Assembly: GCA_023412275.1 (NCBI GenBank)
Contig: JAEYNY010000198.1
Span: forward strand, 1 to 21,426
Direction of reading: 5' to 3'
Source: Bacillota bacterium
GTDB lineage: Bacteria > Bacillota > Clostridia > Acetivibrionales > DSM-1351
DNA: 21,426 nt
In this document: piece after piece, positions 7,659 to 15,721 of the stretch
Position numbering within the stretch: the stretch's first letter is position 1
How the letters are laid out: each line of letters opens with the position of its first letter
Made by a program: the position numbers and the translations under genes
The notes under the pieces: model-generated
What the model was told of the DNA's origin: nothing
The model's database searches: none
The model's input: only the letters and a program-made list of their open reading frames with translations

Positions 7659-7889
7659 TTGGATGTTTCGGATATAACCCAAGAGGTTTTCATATCTGTT
7701 TTTAAATCAATGGGAGGTTTCAAGGAACAGTTTTCCCTCCTGCCCTGGATTAAAAAAATTACCGTAAATAAGTGCCTCAATTTCTTGAGAAGTAAGAAAC
7801 CAAACTTATCTCTTAATGAAACTAATGAAAACGGAGATGAACTACAAAGTATTATCAGCTCAAACGATACAACAGATGATGCAGTTTAA
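7659..7889 (+). pseudogene. Truncated ECF sigma factor (regions 2.2-2.4 only)
   Basis: The frame encodes DITQEVFISVFKSMGGF and then WIKKITVNKCLNFLRSKK, which is unmistakable sigma-70 region 2.2-2.4 of an ECF sigma factor. An intact ECF sigma has about 160-190 residues. Here region 2.1 at the front and the whole of region 4 are absent, and the frame stops after 76 codons in the linker. The open frame extends back only to a stop at 7629-7631, just after the previous terminator. A TTG at 7659 preceded by AGGGTGGG could in principle start a 76-residue protein. A remnant is more likely, because the next stretch is a broken piece of another gene. The alternative is a region-2-only sigma partner similar in size to B. 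subtilis RsoA. Confidence 0.7.
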
Positions 7890-8015
7890 AGACAAAGACA
7901 GTAGTAGGTGAACCTATAAAGATTGGTGATGTAACATTGGTACCGTTTATAAATATGAGCACCGGGTATTGTAGTAGAAAAGATAAACGACAAGAAAGAA
8001 GAGGAAAACGAGTAA
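7889..8015 (+). pseudogene. Remnant of a GerW/YtfJ-type sporulation protein gene
   Basis: From 7889 one frame reads KTKTVVGEPIKIGDVTLVPF, then INMSTG. This resembles the conserved N-terminal part of the GerW/YtfJ family (typically TVVGEPI...GDTTIIPVSKVSFGF). At about 7967 the frame shifts by one, and 7968-8015 reads IVVEKINDKKEEENE before a stop. That resembles the C-terminal end of clostridial family members (DIVEKI plus a charged tail). The central part of about 60-80 residues and the start codon are missing. The fragment begins exactly where the sigma-factor frame ends, and a terminator follows. Family assignment rests on two short segments, so it is moderate. Confidence 0.5.
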
Positions 8016-8051
8016 TAAGCCACTTATAATTGTATTACAAGTTAAAACCGT

Positions 8052-8090
8052 AAAAACTGCTTGAAAAATGGTGATTTCAAGCAGTTTTTT
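8052..8090 (+). terminator. Rho-independent terminator after the gene remnants
   Basis: A 15-bp stem (8052-8066 with 8075-8089) has an 8-base loop. Six T (8085-8090) end the 3' arm. It lies 37 bases after the last stop of the GerW-like remnant and looks like that lost gene's terminator. Confidence 0.9.
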
Positions 8091-8105
8091 GTATTTATAA
8101 TACTT

Positions 8106-8141
8106 TTTACCAATTTAATGGTAAAATTAGGTGTATTACCA
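8106..8141 (+). promoter_or_regulatory. Inverted and direct TTACCA repeats upstream of the mannanase gene
   Basis: TTTACCA (8106-8112) and TGGTAAA (8119-8125) form a 7-bp inverted repeat with a 6-base spacer. A further TTACCA lies at 8136-8141. A repeated half-site upstream of a secreted glycanase suggests an operator for a dimeric regulator. The region from 8142 to the ATG is AT-rich; the only promoter-like match (TTGAAA 8228-8233, 17 bases, TATTGA 8251-8256) has a poor -10. No catabolite-response (cre) element was recognised. Confidence 0.35.
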
Positions 8142-8284
8142 TTTCAGCAGTATCAAGCCAATTATCACTTTCCTTATCCAAATAAATATGAAGGGGGGCA
8201 AGTTTTTGTATTTTTTAAACAAGTGAATTGAAAGTGAGGAAAGTAAACAGTATTGATTACTTAAAAGAAAGGTAGGAAAAACCT

Positions 8285-10486
8285 ATGAATAAACTGTATT
8301 TTTTAGTATCCTTGTTAACCGCTTTGCTCATAGTCCCTATTGCAGCAAACGCAGCAACAGATTCAACCCATCCCGGATTTAGAGTTGAAGGAAGATTTCT
8401 TTACGATAGTACAGGAGAAAAGGTAATTCTCTATGGTGTTAACAAAATGTGCATATGGACTGATAAGGATGGTGTTCCGTCTTTTTCAGAAATAGCAAAA
8501 ACAGGGGCAAATTGTGTAAGAATTACGTGGGGAATAGATGGTTCGGCAGAAGATTTGGATACCGTTATTCGTAATTGCCGTGCTGAACACATGATTCCTA
8601 TTATTGAACTTCACGATGCCACTGGTGACTGGTCAAAGCTCCCTTTACTTGTGAATTACTGGGTAAGACCTGACATAGTGAATGTAATTAAAAAACATCA
8701 GGAGTATTTATTAGTCAATATAGGAAATGAAGTAGGGCAGAACGTAACTGAAGAAGCTTTTAAAGCAGACTACGAGTCCTCAGTTAAGAAAATGAGGGAA
8801 GCAGGAATTCATGTACCTTTGGTAATAGATGCTTCCAGCTATGGCCAGAGCATAGATATGCTGCAGGCATGCGGGCCTTATCTCATATCTGCCGATCCAG
8901 ATAAAAATTTAATGTTCTCAGTACACATGTGGTGGCCTTATATGTGGGGACATTCAGACCAGGAAGTAATTGATGAAATTGCTCAATCAGTGAATATAAA
9001 TCTTCCTCTTATTGTAGGTGAATTCGGACATAAGTGGGATGAAACTGAAAATGGTAAAATACCATACCAAACAATTATGGAACAGTGTTATAAAAATCAA
9101 ATAGGTTATCTTCCATGGGAATGGGGCCCCGGAAACAACCCACAGACATTTTTGGATATGACCTCAGACAGTACCTTTGCTACATTGAACGACTACGGTA
9201 AGGAAGTTATGCTATCTAATCAGTACAGTGTAAAAAATATCGCTAAAAGACCTGCATCCATGCTATCAAACCTACCTCCAGTTCTGCCAAAAGAACCACT
9301 TCCATACGGAAATCTGGCTTATAAAAAAACTGTTACAGCTTCATCTATAGAAAGTACTCAAAACAATGAAAGTAATATAGTAGATGGCGATCTTGAAACA
9401 AGGTGGGCTTCACAGGTCTCAGACCCCAGCTGGATTAGTGTTGACCTTGGTGCAAAAAAGGAAATAAATAGACTCATTATTTGCTGGGAAGCTGCATATG
9501 CAACTCAATATAAAATTCAGGTATCGGATGATGCAAATGCATGGACCGATGTGATTACCCAGTATAACGGAACAGGAAAAACAGAAGATATAAGCCTTTC
9601 ATGCTCCGGCCGTTACCTAAGGATATACGGTATGCAGAGGGCAAATTACCAATGGCCTTATTCAATCTGGGAGATAGGAGTGTATGGCCCAGAATCAGAA
9701 TTGAGTGCATCTATATCCCCTACAGTAGCAGTATTTGATAAGAATCCTGCCAATGCGGCAGATATACCTGTAACACTGGACCCAAAAAGTAACACACTAA
9801 ATGCCATATTAAATGGATCATCAGTAAAGTTAGTAGCAGGACAAGATTATATAATAGAAAATAAAACAAATCTGGTTATAAAAAAGGAATATCTGTTGGG
9901 ACTGCCGGCAGGTACAACTAAATTGACTTTTGATTACAGTGATGGAGTAGACCCGGTTTTAGCTATTGCTGTCGGGGATACAACACCGGGAGGTTCTGTC
10001 CAATGTCCAATAATCAGTCCCTCCGCTGTAACATTAGATAGAACATCTACAACGGATTTGAAGGTAACTATATCTCCTATCGGTGGTATTTATTTTACTG
10101 GAATTATGAATGGTTCAGTACCTCTGATTCCAAGTGTAGATTTTACTATTTCAGGAGACACTGTAACAATTATGAGGAGTTACCTTGCAACTCAACCTTC
10201 TGATAATGTAAATCTGACTTTTGACTTCAGCGGTAACGGAATTGACCCAGTACTTAAAATTACTTTTCTTAAAGACACTACTTGTGGTGATGCAAACCTG
10301 GACGGAGTTAAAGATGCCCTTGATTATGCAATACTCAAACAGTATCTTTTAGGGATGACAACTCTGAATCATGATATTCTACACTTTCTTGACCTTAATC
10401 TGGACGGTACAACCGATGCAATTGATTTATCTATATTCAAACAATATTTGTTGGGCAAAATAACATACCTTCCTGTGACTCAATAA
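8285..10486 (+). CDS. Cellulosomal GH5 mannanase-like enzyme: GH5-CBM32-X2-X2-dockerin
   Basis: The 733-residue secreted enzyme begins with a signal peptide (MNKLYFLVSLLTALLIVPIA, then ANA before the likely cleavage at about 23/24). The GH5 barrel covers about 28-330, with acid/base E149 in VNIGNEVG and nucleophile E246 in VGEFG. Its style resembles bacterial GH5 subfamily 8 beta-mannanases, so endo-mannanase is the likeliest activity, though other beta-1,4-glycanase activity is possible. A CBM32/F5-8C-type beta-sandwich follows (about 341-468). Two Ig-like X2 modules cover about 475-564 and 574-662, each ending near DPVL. A type I dockerin covers about 667-728, with duplicated GDANLDGVKDALDYAILKQYLLG-type calcium loops. 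The dockerin recognition pairs are AL and AI, as in R. cellulolyticum. The dockerin would attach the enzyme to a scaffoldin cohesin outside the cell. The ATG follows AAGAAAGGTAGG. Confidence 0.93.
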   Translation: MNKLYFLVSLLTALLIVPIAANAATDSTHPGFRVEGRFLYDSTGEKVILYGVNKMCIWTDKDGVPSFSEIAKTGANCVRITWGIDGSAEDLDTVIRNCRAEHMIPIIELHDATGDWSKLPLLVNYWVRPDIVNVIKKHQEYLLVNIGNEVGQNVTEEAFKADYESSVKKMREAGIHVPLVIDASSYGQSIDMLQACGPYLISADPDKNLMFSVHMWWPYMWGHSDQEVIDEIAQSVNINLPLIVGEFGHKWDETENGKIPYQTIMEQCYKNQIGYLPWEWGPGNNPQTFLDMTSDSTFATLNDYGKEVMLSNQYSVKNIAKRPASMLSNLPPVLPKEPLPYGNLAYKKTVTASSIESTQNNESNIVDGDLETRWASQVSDPSWISVDLGAKKEINRLIICWEAAYATQYKIQVSDDANAWTDVITQYNGTGKTEDISLSCSGRYLRIYGMQRANYQWPYSIWEIGVYGPESELSASISPTVAVFDKNPANAADIPVTLDPKSNTLNAILNGSSVKLVAGQDYIIENKTNLVIKKEYLLGLPAGTTKLTFDYSDGVDPVLAIAVGDTTPGGSVQCPIISPSAVTLDRTSTTDLKVTISPIGGIYFTGIMNGSVPLIPSVDFTISGDTVTIMRSYLATQPSDNVNLTFDFSGNGIDPVLKITFLKDTTCGDANLDGVKDALDYAILKQYLLGMTTLNHDILHFLDLNLDGTTDAIDLSIFKQYLLGKITYLPVTQ

Positions 10487-10497
10487 AAGTTATATAA

Positions 10498-10542
10498 GGG
10501 GTTGTTGCAAAACAGAAAAGCTTTCTGTTTTGCAGCAGCCCC
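10498..10542 (+). terminator. 21-bp hairpin after the mannanase gene (terminator or mobile-element-like repeat)
   Basis: Bases 10498-10518 pair with 10522-10542 over 21 bp, including two G-U pairs, with a three-base loop. It begins 12 bases after the stop. No T-run follows, so it is not a classic intrinsic terminator, though it would stabilise the mRNA 3' end. The stem starts GGGGTTGTTGCAAAAC, which resembles outer ends of some insertion sequences; a short non-autonomous element is an alternative. Confidence 0.55.
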
Positions 10543-10566
10543 TATAGTTCTAAAGGATATTTCCTA

Positions 10567-10595
10567 TTGACTCATGGAATAAAATGAAATATAAT
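10567..10595 (+). promoter_or_regulatory. Sigma-A promoter of the his operon
   Basis: TTGACT at 10567-10572 and TATAAT at 10590-10595 are separated by 17 bases, one mismatch from the full consensus. Transcription would begin near 10602, giving a leader of about 74 bases. That leader is too short for a T-box, and no T-box motif or His-rich leader peptide was seen in it. Confidence 0.85.
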
Positions 10596-10675
10596 GAATA
10601 TAATTTAGTAATTTAGCACTTTAATTAGATAAAGGAATTTCCCGATCAAATTTAATATATGAGAGGTATTTGCAT

Positions 10676-11932
10676 ATGTCCAGATGGAAAATATATACCC
10701 CTGACGGTGTACAGGATATACTGTTTGATGAATGTTACATAAAAAGAGAAATAGAAAAAAGAATCAGAAACACATTCAGATCTTATGGCTATTATGAGAT
10801 AGAAACTCCAACAATAGAATTTTTTGATGTATTCTCATCAGAAATAGAGCATTTTCCTCAGGAATCAATGGTAAAGTTCTTTGATCAAAAAGGAAGAATT
10901 CTTGTATTAAGGCCAGATATAACTGTTCCTGTTGCAAGAATAACCGCCACCAAAAACAGGGATGTGCAGCTTCCCATAAAATATTCATATATAGGCAATG
11001 TATTTAGATTTAACGAAGTTGGAGGCGGCCGCCAGAACGAGTTTACACAGGCAGGAGTTGAGATGCTTGGGGACTCATCATCAGAAAGTGATGCAGAAAT
11101 AATCGCAATGGCAATAAATACACTGAAATCCGCCGGCCTCAAGGAATTCAAAATAGAAATCGGCCAGGTTGAATTTTTTAAAGGTTTGGCAGAAGAGGCT
11201 GGATTTTCTAATGAGGATATAGACGCCATATCAAAACAAATTGACAAAAAAGATCTTGTTGGGGTAGAGGAGATTCTTAACCGATATGAAATAAGTACAA
11301 GGTTAAAAGAGCTTATTTTAAAGCTAACGGGATTATTCGGAACGGTTGATGTAATAAAGGAATTCAAAAATTCTGCAATAAACGAAAGAAGCCTTAAAGC
11401 AATCGAAAATGTAGAAGAAGTAGTATCTATATTGTGCGACTACGGCTTATCGGAATATGTGTCAATAGACTTAGGAATGTTAAAAAGTCTCAATTATGAT
11501 ACGGGAATAACCTTCAGGGGCTTTACAAACGGAGTTGGATTCCCGATACTTTCAGGGGGAAGGTACGACAACCTTACGTCAAGCTTTGGAAAAGAATGTC
11601 CTGCTACAGGATTTTCAGTAAGGATAAATATGCTTATGACAGCAATGGAGAACTCAGGAATTACATTTGAAAGGCCTTCTGTTGATTCATTAATATGTTA
11701 TGAAAAAACAAACAGAAAAAGGGCGATAGAGATAGCAGAAGCATTAAGAAAGCAGGATATGAAAATAGAAACCTTTGTTCTGACAGAGGGTATTGATCAA
11801 GGTAAAAAATATGCTTCTTCAAAGACAATCGGAGGAATCATATATATTGGAGACAAAGATAAAATCACCGTGTACGACATGATAAACGGTACTACAGAGG
11901 AAACAAGCTTCAATGCCCTTTTAAACATTTAA
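10676..11932 (+). CDS. hisZ: ATP phosphoribosyltransferase regulatory subunit HisZ
   Basis: The 418-residue protein is a paralogue of class II histidyl-tRNA synthetase that has lost aminoacylation. It binds short-form HisG and makes the first enzyme of histidine synthesis active and histidine-sensitive. Visible HisRS-like features are TPDGVQDI near the start, LVLRPDITVPVAR, FRFNEVGGGRQNEFTQAGVE (the motif 2 region), NYDTGITFRGF and SGGRYDNL (motif 3 region). A true HisRS would normally also carry a C-terminal anticodon domain; here the C-terminal part is short. The neighbour is a short HisG, which requires HisZ. The start is placed at ATG 10676, nine bases after GAGAGG; a TTG two codons earlier is less likely. 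It is the first gene of the operon. Confidence 0.95.
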   Translation: MSRWKIYTPDGVQDILFDECYIKREIEKRIRNTFRSYGYYEIETPTIEFFDVFSSEIEHFPQESMVKFFDQKGRILVLRPDITVPVARITATKNRDVQLPIKYSYIGNVFRFNEVGGGRQNEFTQAGVEMLGDSSSESDAEIIAMAINTLKSAGLKEFKIEIGQVEFFKGLAEEAGFSNEDIDAISKQIDKKDLVGVEEILNRYEISTRLKELILKLTGLFGTVDVIKEFKNSAINERSLKAIENVEEVVSILCDYGLSEYVSIDLGMLKSLNYDTGITFRGFTNGVGFPILSGGRYDNLTSSFGKECPATGFSVRINMLMTAMENSGITFERPSVDSLICYEKTNRKRAIEIAEALRKQDMKIETFVLTEGIDQGKKYASSKTIGGIIYIGDKDKITVYDMINGTTEETSFNALLNI

Positions 11933-11974
11933 AAACGTTTTAATTTAAAATAAAATTTTGTGGGGAGTTAAAAA

Positions 11975-12619
11975 ATGAGATATTTGACAATCGCTCTTTC
12001 AAAGGGCAGACTTACAGATATGTCGGTAGAAATATTTGAGAAAATAGGGATAGATTGTACGGAGCTAAAATCATCCACCAGAAAGCTTATATTGTCTGAT
12101 GAAAAGAATAAGATAAAGTTTTTCCTTGCAAAGCCTGCAGATGTGCCAACCTATGTAGAATATGGGGCAGCAGACATCGGAATAGTGGGGAAGGACACAC
12201 TTCTAGAAGAAGGCAGAAATCTTTATGAAGTACTTGATTTGGGATTTGCGGCCTGCAGAATGGCATTGGCAGGACCGGCAGAACTACAGGGAAAGATAGA
12301 AGAGCTAAATATAAAAAGAGTAGGAACCAAGTATCCGAATATTGCCAGAAATTATTTTGAAAAAGCCAGAAGAGAAAGCGTAGAGATAATAAAACTGAAC
12401 GGTTCTGTGGAGCTTGCACCTTTGGTTGGTTTATCAGAGGTAATAGTAGACTTGGTTGAAAGTGGCAGAACACTCAAAGAAAACGGCTTGGTAGTACTTG
12501 ATACAATAGCAGACATCAGTGCAAGAATGGTTGTAAACAGAGTTAGCATGAAAATGGAAAATCAACGAATACAGAAAATAATAGACGGAGTTAGAGAAGA
12601 ATTATCCGCAAGGGGGTAG
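11975..12619 (+). CDS. hisG: ATP phosphoribosyltransferase, short form
   Basis: HisG condenses ATP with PRPP, the first step of histidine synthesis. At 214 residues this is the short form, which lacks the C-terminal histidine-binding domain of the roughly 300-residue long form and works as a hetero-octamer with HisZ. The type II periplasmic-binding-like catalytic domain is complete: LTIALSKGRL at the start, VEYGAADIGIVGKD (61-74), a phosphoribosyl-binding loop EVIVDLVESGRTLKENGL (155-172). It lies 42 bases after hisZ with a GGGGAG ribosome site, and four bases before hisD. Confidence 0.97.
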   Translation: MRYLTIALSKGRLTDMSVEIFEKIGIDCTELKSSTRKLILSDEKNKIKFFLAKPADVPTYVEYGAADIGIVGKDTLLEEGRNLYEVLDLGFAACRMALAGPAELQGKIEELNIKRVGTKYPNIARNYFEKARRESVEIIKLNGSVELAPLVGLSEVIVDLVESGRTLKENGLVVLDTIADISARMVVNRVSMKMENQRIQKIIDGVREELSARG

Positions 12620-12623
12620 CATT

Positions 12624-13928
12624 ATGCTAAACATTGTAGATTTACGCAGTGACTTTGACGGGGCTGTGGCAAAGGACTTATACAGAAAATTAACAAAGAG
12701 AACCGGAACCCAAAACGGTGGGAACGTACTCAACACAGTAGCAGAAATAATTGACAACGTTAAACAAAATGGAGATATTGCTTTAAAAGAATACACAAAG
12801 AAATTCGATAAAGCAGAAATAGAAACCATAAAAGTCTCTGAAGAGGAAATTACCTCTGCGTACAAAAAGGTTGACCCGCAGCTGTTGGAAACTATAAAAA
12901 AATCAAGACAGAATATTTGGAGCTTTCATGAAAAACAGCTTCAAAACAGCTGGATAAATCCCAAAGAGGATGGAACTATGCTGGGACAGCTGGTAAGACC
13001 CCTTGAAAAGGTAGGCTTATATGTTCCCGGGGGAACAGCACCCCTTATATCATCAGTATTAATGACAGCGGTTCCCGCAAAAGTAGCCGGAGTGGAAAAG
13101 CTCATAATGTGTACACCTCCTTCACAGGATGGAAGTATAAACCCCGCAATATTGGTTGCAGCCAGAGAAGCAGGGGTGGATGAGGTATACAGAGCCGGAG
13201 GCGCACAGGCTGTGGCGGCAATGGCATATGGAACAGAAACGATACCGTCGGTGGATAAGATATGCGGCCCCGGCAATGTTTATGTTGCTACAGCCAAGAG
13301 ACTGGTTTTTGGTGATTGCGACATTGATATGTTTGCGGGCCCAAGCGAGATACTGGTAATTGCAGATTCAAGTGCAGTACCCGAGTATGTAGCTGCTGAT
13401 CTACTTTCACAGGCGGAGCATGACATATTGGCATCCTCGGTGCTGGTTACAGATGATGTAAGTCTTTTGGACAGCGTAAAAACTGAGATAGAAAAGCAAC
13501 TTTTAAGTTTAAAAAGAAACGAAATAATCGAGAAATCATTAAAAAACTATGGATTTGGAATATTGGTTGATAACATAGAAGAGGCAATAGAGGTATCAAA
13601 CAACATTGCACCTGAGCACTTAGAGTTATGTATTAAAGAGCCAATGAGTGTACTGGGAATGATAAAAAATGCGGGGGCAATATTCGTTGGAAACTATTCA
13701 CCTGAACCCTTGGGAGACTACATGGCAGGCCCAAGTCATGTTCTTCCAACTAGCGGAACTGCAAGGTTTTCATCACCGGTGAATGTTGACCAGTTTATTA
13801 AAAAATCAAGCCTTATTTATTATAATAAACAATCACTTGAAACAACAAGCAAAGATATTGTAAGGTTTGCGGAAGCAGAATTATTGGATGCACATGCAAA
13901 TGCCATAAAGGTTAGATTCAATAAATAA
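12624..13928 (+). CDS. hisD: Histidinol dehydrogenase
   Basis: HisD oxidises L-histidinol to L-histidine in two NAD-dependent steps, the last two of the pathway. The 434-residue protein has the normal length. Visible are the PGGTAP segment (135-140), the CGPGNVYV NAD-site region (214-221), Q263 and H266 in SQAEHD as zinc ligands, catalytic E331/H332 in APEHLE, D365 in GDYMAGPSH and a C-terminal H424 in DAHANA as the remaining zinc ligands. The zinc-site and catalytic roles come from the E. coli enzyme. It starts four bases after hisG and is translationally coupled. Confidence 0.97.
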   Translation: MLNIVDLRSDFDGAVAKDLYRKLTKRTGTQNGGNVLNTVAEIIDNVKQNGDIALKEYTKKFDKAEIETIKVSEEEITSAYKKVDPQLLETIKKSRQNIWSFHEKQLQNSWINPKEDGTMLGQLVRPLEKVGLYVPGGTAPLISSVLMTAVPAKVAGVEKLIMCTPPSQDGSINPAILVAAREAGVDEVYRAGGAQAVAAMAYGTETIPSVDKICGPGNVYVATAKRLVFGDCDIDMFAGPSEILVIADSSAVPEYVAADLLSQAEHDILASSVLVTDDVSLLDSVKTEIEKQLLSLKRNEIIEKSLKNYGFGILVDNIEEAIEVSNNIAPEHLELCIKEPMSVLGMIKNAGAIFVGNYSPEPLGDYMAGPSHVLPTSGTARFSSPVNVDQFIKKSSLIYYNKQSLETTSKDIVRFAEAELLDAHANAIKVRFNK

Positions 13929-13964
13929 ACTGAAATTCGTTGTATTACTGAAAGGAAGGTTACT

Positions 13965-15041
13965 ATGATAGAAGAATTAATCAGAACGGAAATACGTTCA
14001 TTTATACCCTATAATGCAAATCAGCAGCCCTATAAAATAAAACTGGATGCCAACGAGAGCCCTTTCAATCTACCGTCAGCAGTCCGTAAAAAACTCGCGG
14101 AATATATACTGGAAGATCCACAACTGAACATGTATCCTGACACGGATTCTATTCAATTAAGGGAAGCCTTAGGTGAATACTGGAGCGTAGATAAAGAAAA
14201 CATCATAGTGGGAACAGGCTCTGATCAGCTTATACAGGTTATAGCAAATGTATTTCTGGATAAAGGCGACAAAGTTCTCTATCCTGCTCCCTCCTTCGGT
14301 ATGTATAAGGACTCATGTATAATAGCGGGAGGCAAGGCCGTAGACTATATTCTGGATCAAAATAATAATTTCTCCTATTCGGCTGATAAAATAATTCAGG
14401 CCTATGAAAATGAAAAGCCAAAAATAGTTTATATATGCAGTCCAAATAATCCAACGGGCAATCTGATGCCACAGGAAGAGATATTGAAAGTACTGAAAGC
14501 GTGTACTAAATCAATAGTTGTAGTAGATGAGGCATATGCAGACTTTTCTGATACAACGGTAATTCCATATATAAAAGAATATGAGAATTTGCTTATACTA
14601 CGTACGTTTTCAAAGGCTTTCGGATTAGCGGGCATAAGGTGTGGGTATTCCATAGCTTCAGAAAAACTTACGAAGGCTGTAAACCTGGCAAGACCTCCTT
14701 ATAATATCAGCTCATTGTCACAGTATGCAGCCATACTGGTTTTATCTAATATAGATGAAATAAAAAATAACATAAAATATCTCGTAGAAGAGAGGGAACG
14801 TGTTTCCTCTAAACTTGCTGAGATAGACGGAATAAAAGTCTACGGCTCAGCAGCAAACTTTATATTAGTTAAAATTCAGAACTCTAAGGACGTTTATACT
14901 AAATTATGCGAAAGAGGCATTTTTATCAGAGCCTTTGGTTCATCGCCCCTTTTATCTGATTGCATGAGAATAACCGTAGGAACACATGAACAAAATTCCG
15001 TACTGCTTGATGAACTATGTACTATCTGCTATAATAAATAA
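13965..15041 (+). CDS. hisC: Histidinol-phosphate aminotransferase
   Basis: HisC is a PLP-dependent fold type I aminotransferase that converts imidazole-acetol phosphate to histidinol phosphate using glutamate. The 358-residue protein shows LDANESPF near the N-terminus, GTGSDQLI (83-90), NNPTG (161-165), DEAYADF (188-194), the PLP-binding lysine K217 in TFSKAFGLAG, and R225 further on for phosphate binding. It lies 36 bases after hisD with an AAAGGAAGG ribosome site. The chain is of normal length and nothing looks broken. Confidence 0.95.
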   Translation: MIEELIRTEIRSFIPYNANQQPYKIKLDANESPFNLPSAVRKKLAEYILEDPQLNMYPDTDSIQLREALGEYWSVDKENIIVGTGSDQLIQVIANVFLDKGDKVLYPAPSFGMYKDSCIIAGGKAVDYILDQNNNFSYSADKIIQAYENEKPKIVYICSPNNPTGNLMPQEEILKVLKACTKSIVVVDEAYADFSDTTVIPYIKEYENLLILRTFSKAFGLAGIRCGYSIASEKLTKAVNLARPPYNISSLSQYAAILVLSNIDEIKNNIKYLVEERERVSSKLAEIDGIKVYGSAANFILVKIQNSKDVYTKLCERGIFIRAFGSSPLLSDCMRITVGTHEQNSVLLDELCTICYNK

Positions 15042-15102
15042 CGAACATTACAACAAAAAACATAAAAAAGGTTCGGGTTTTAAATTGAACGGAGGAACAC
15101 AT

Positions 15103-15687
15103 ATGAGAGAGGGTTTAGTCACACGAAACACAAAAGAAACTCAAATCAATGTAAAAATAAATCTGGACGGCAAAGGTGACTGTCAGGCGAACACCGGCAT
15201 AGGCTTCTTTGACCATATGCTTGTATTATTTACAAAGCATGGACTTATGGATGCCTGTTTTGACGTAAAAGGTGATTTACATGTGGATTCCCATCATACA
15301 ATCGAGGATACTGGTATAGCCATGGGACTTGCAATCAGGCAAGCACTTGGAGACAAGAAATCCATAAGAAGGTATGGTACTGCCTATGTTCCAATGGATG
15401 AGGCCCTTGTGCTTGTATCTCTTGATTTGAGCGACAGACCGTATCTGGTATTCGATGCTAATTTCTCACAGCCCATGGTAGGGCAAATGGATACTCAAAT
15501 GGTAGAGGAATTCTTCAGGGCAGTTGCGTTTAATGCTGGAATTACCCTTCATATCAAAGTTCTTCACGGTTCAAACTGCCACCACATAATAGAAGCAATG
15601 TTCAAGGCATTTGGTAGAGCTATTGACGATGCAACAAGATTGGACACCAGAATTGAAGGTGTCATGTCAACAAAAGGTACGTTGTAA
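15103..15687 (+). CDS. hisB: Imidazoleglycerol-phosphate dehydratase (monofunctional)
   Basis: HisB dehydrates imidazoleglycerol phosphate to imidazole-acetol phosphate. The 194-residue form is the monofunctional dehydratase without the histidinol-phosphatase domain of E. coli HisB. Metal-binding and catalytic motifs are clear: FFDHML (35-40), DSHHTIEDTG (62-71) and GSNCHHIIEAMFKA (156-169), with H38, H64, H65, E68, H160, H161 and E164. The frame is open upstream into hisC, but the start is the ATG at 15103, preceded by GGAGG ten bases upstream and matching the usual family N-terminus. It is followed by purC. Confidence 0.96.
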   Translation: MREGLVTRNTKETQINVKINLDGKGDCQANTGIGFFDHMLVLFTKHGLMDACFDVKGDLHVDSHHTIEDTGIAMGLAIRQALGDKKSIRRYGTAYVPMDEALVLVSLDLSDRPYLVFDANFSQPMVGQMDTQMVEEFFRAVAFNAGITLHIKVLHGSNCHHIIEAMFKAFGRAIDDATRLDTRIEGVMSTKGTL

Positions 15688-15721
15688 TTTAAAAAGTTAA
15701 TATATACAGGAGGTAGTAAAA

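Noticed and set aside
8188..8226. Twelve-codon open frame upstream of the mannanase gene as a leader peptide
   Set aside because: No ribosome binding site precedes it, and there is no following terminator/antiterminator structure.
10602..10675. T-box or riboswitch in the his leader
   Set aside because: The leader is too short, and no T-box core sequence or stable terminator hairpin was seen.
14986..15102. Upstream extension of the hisB frame into the end of hisC (39 extra codons)
   Set aside because: It overlaps hisC and lies before the GGAGG ribosome site; the ATG at 15103 gives the normal length of this dehydratase.
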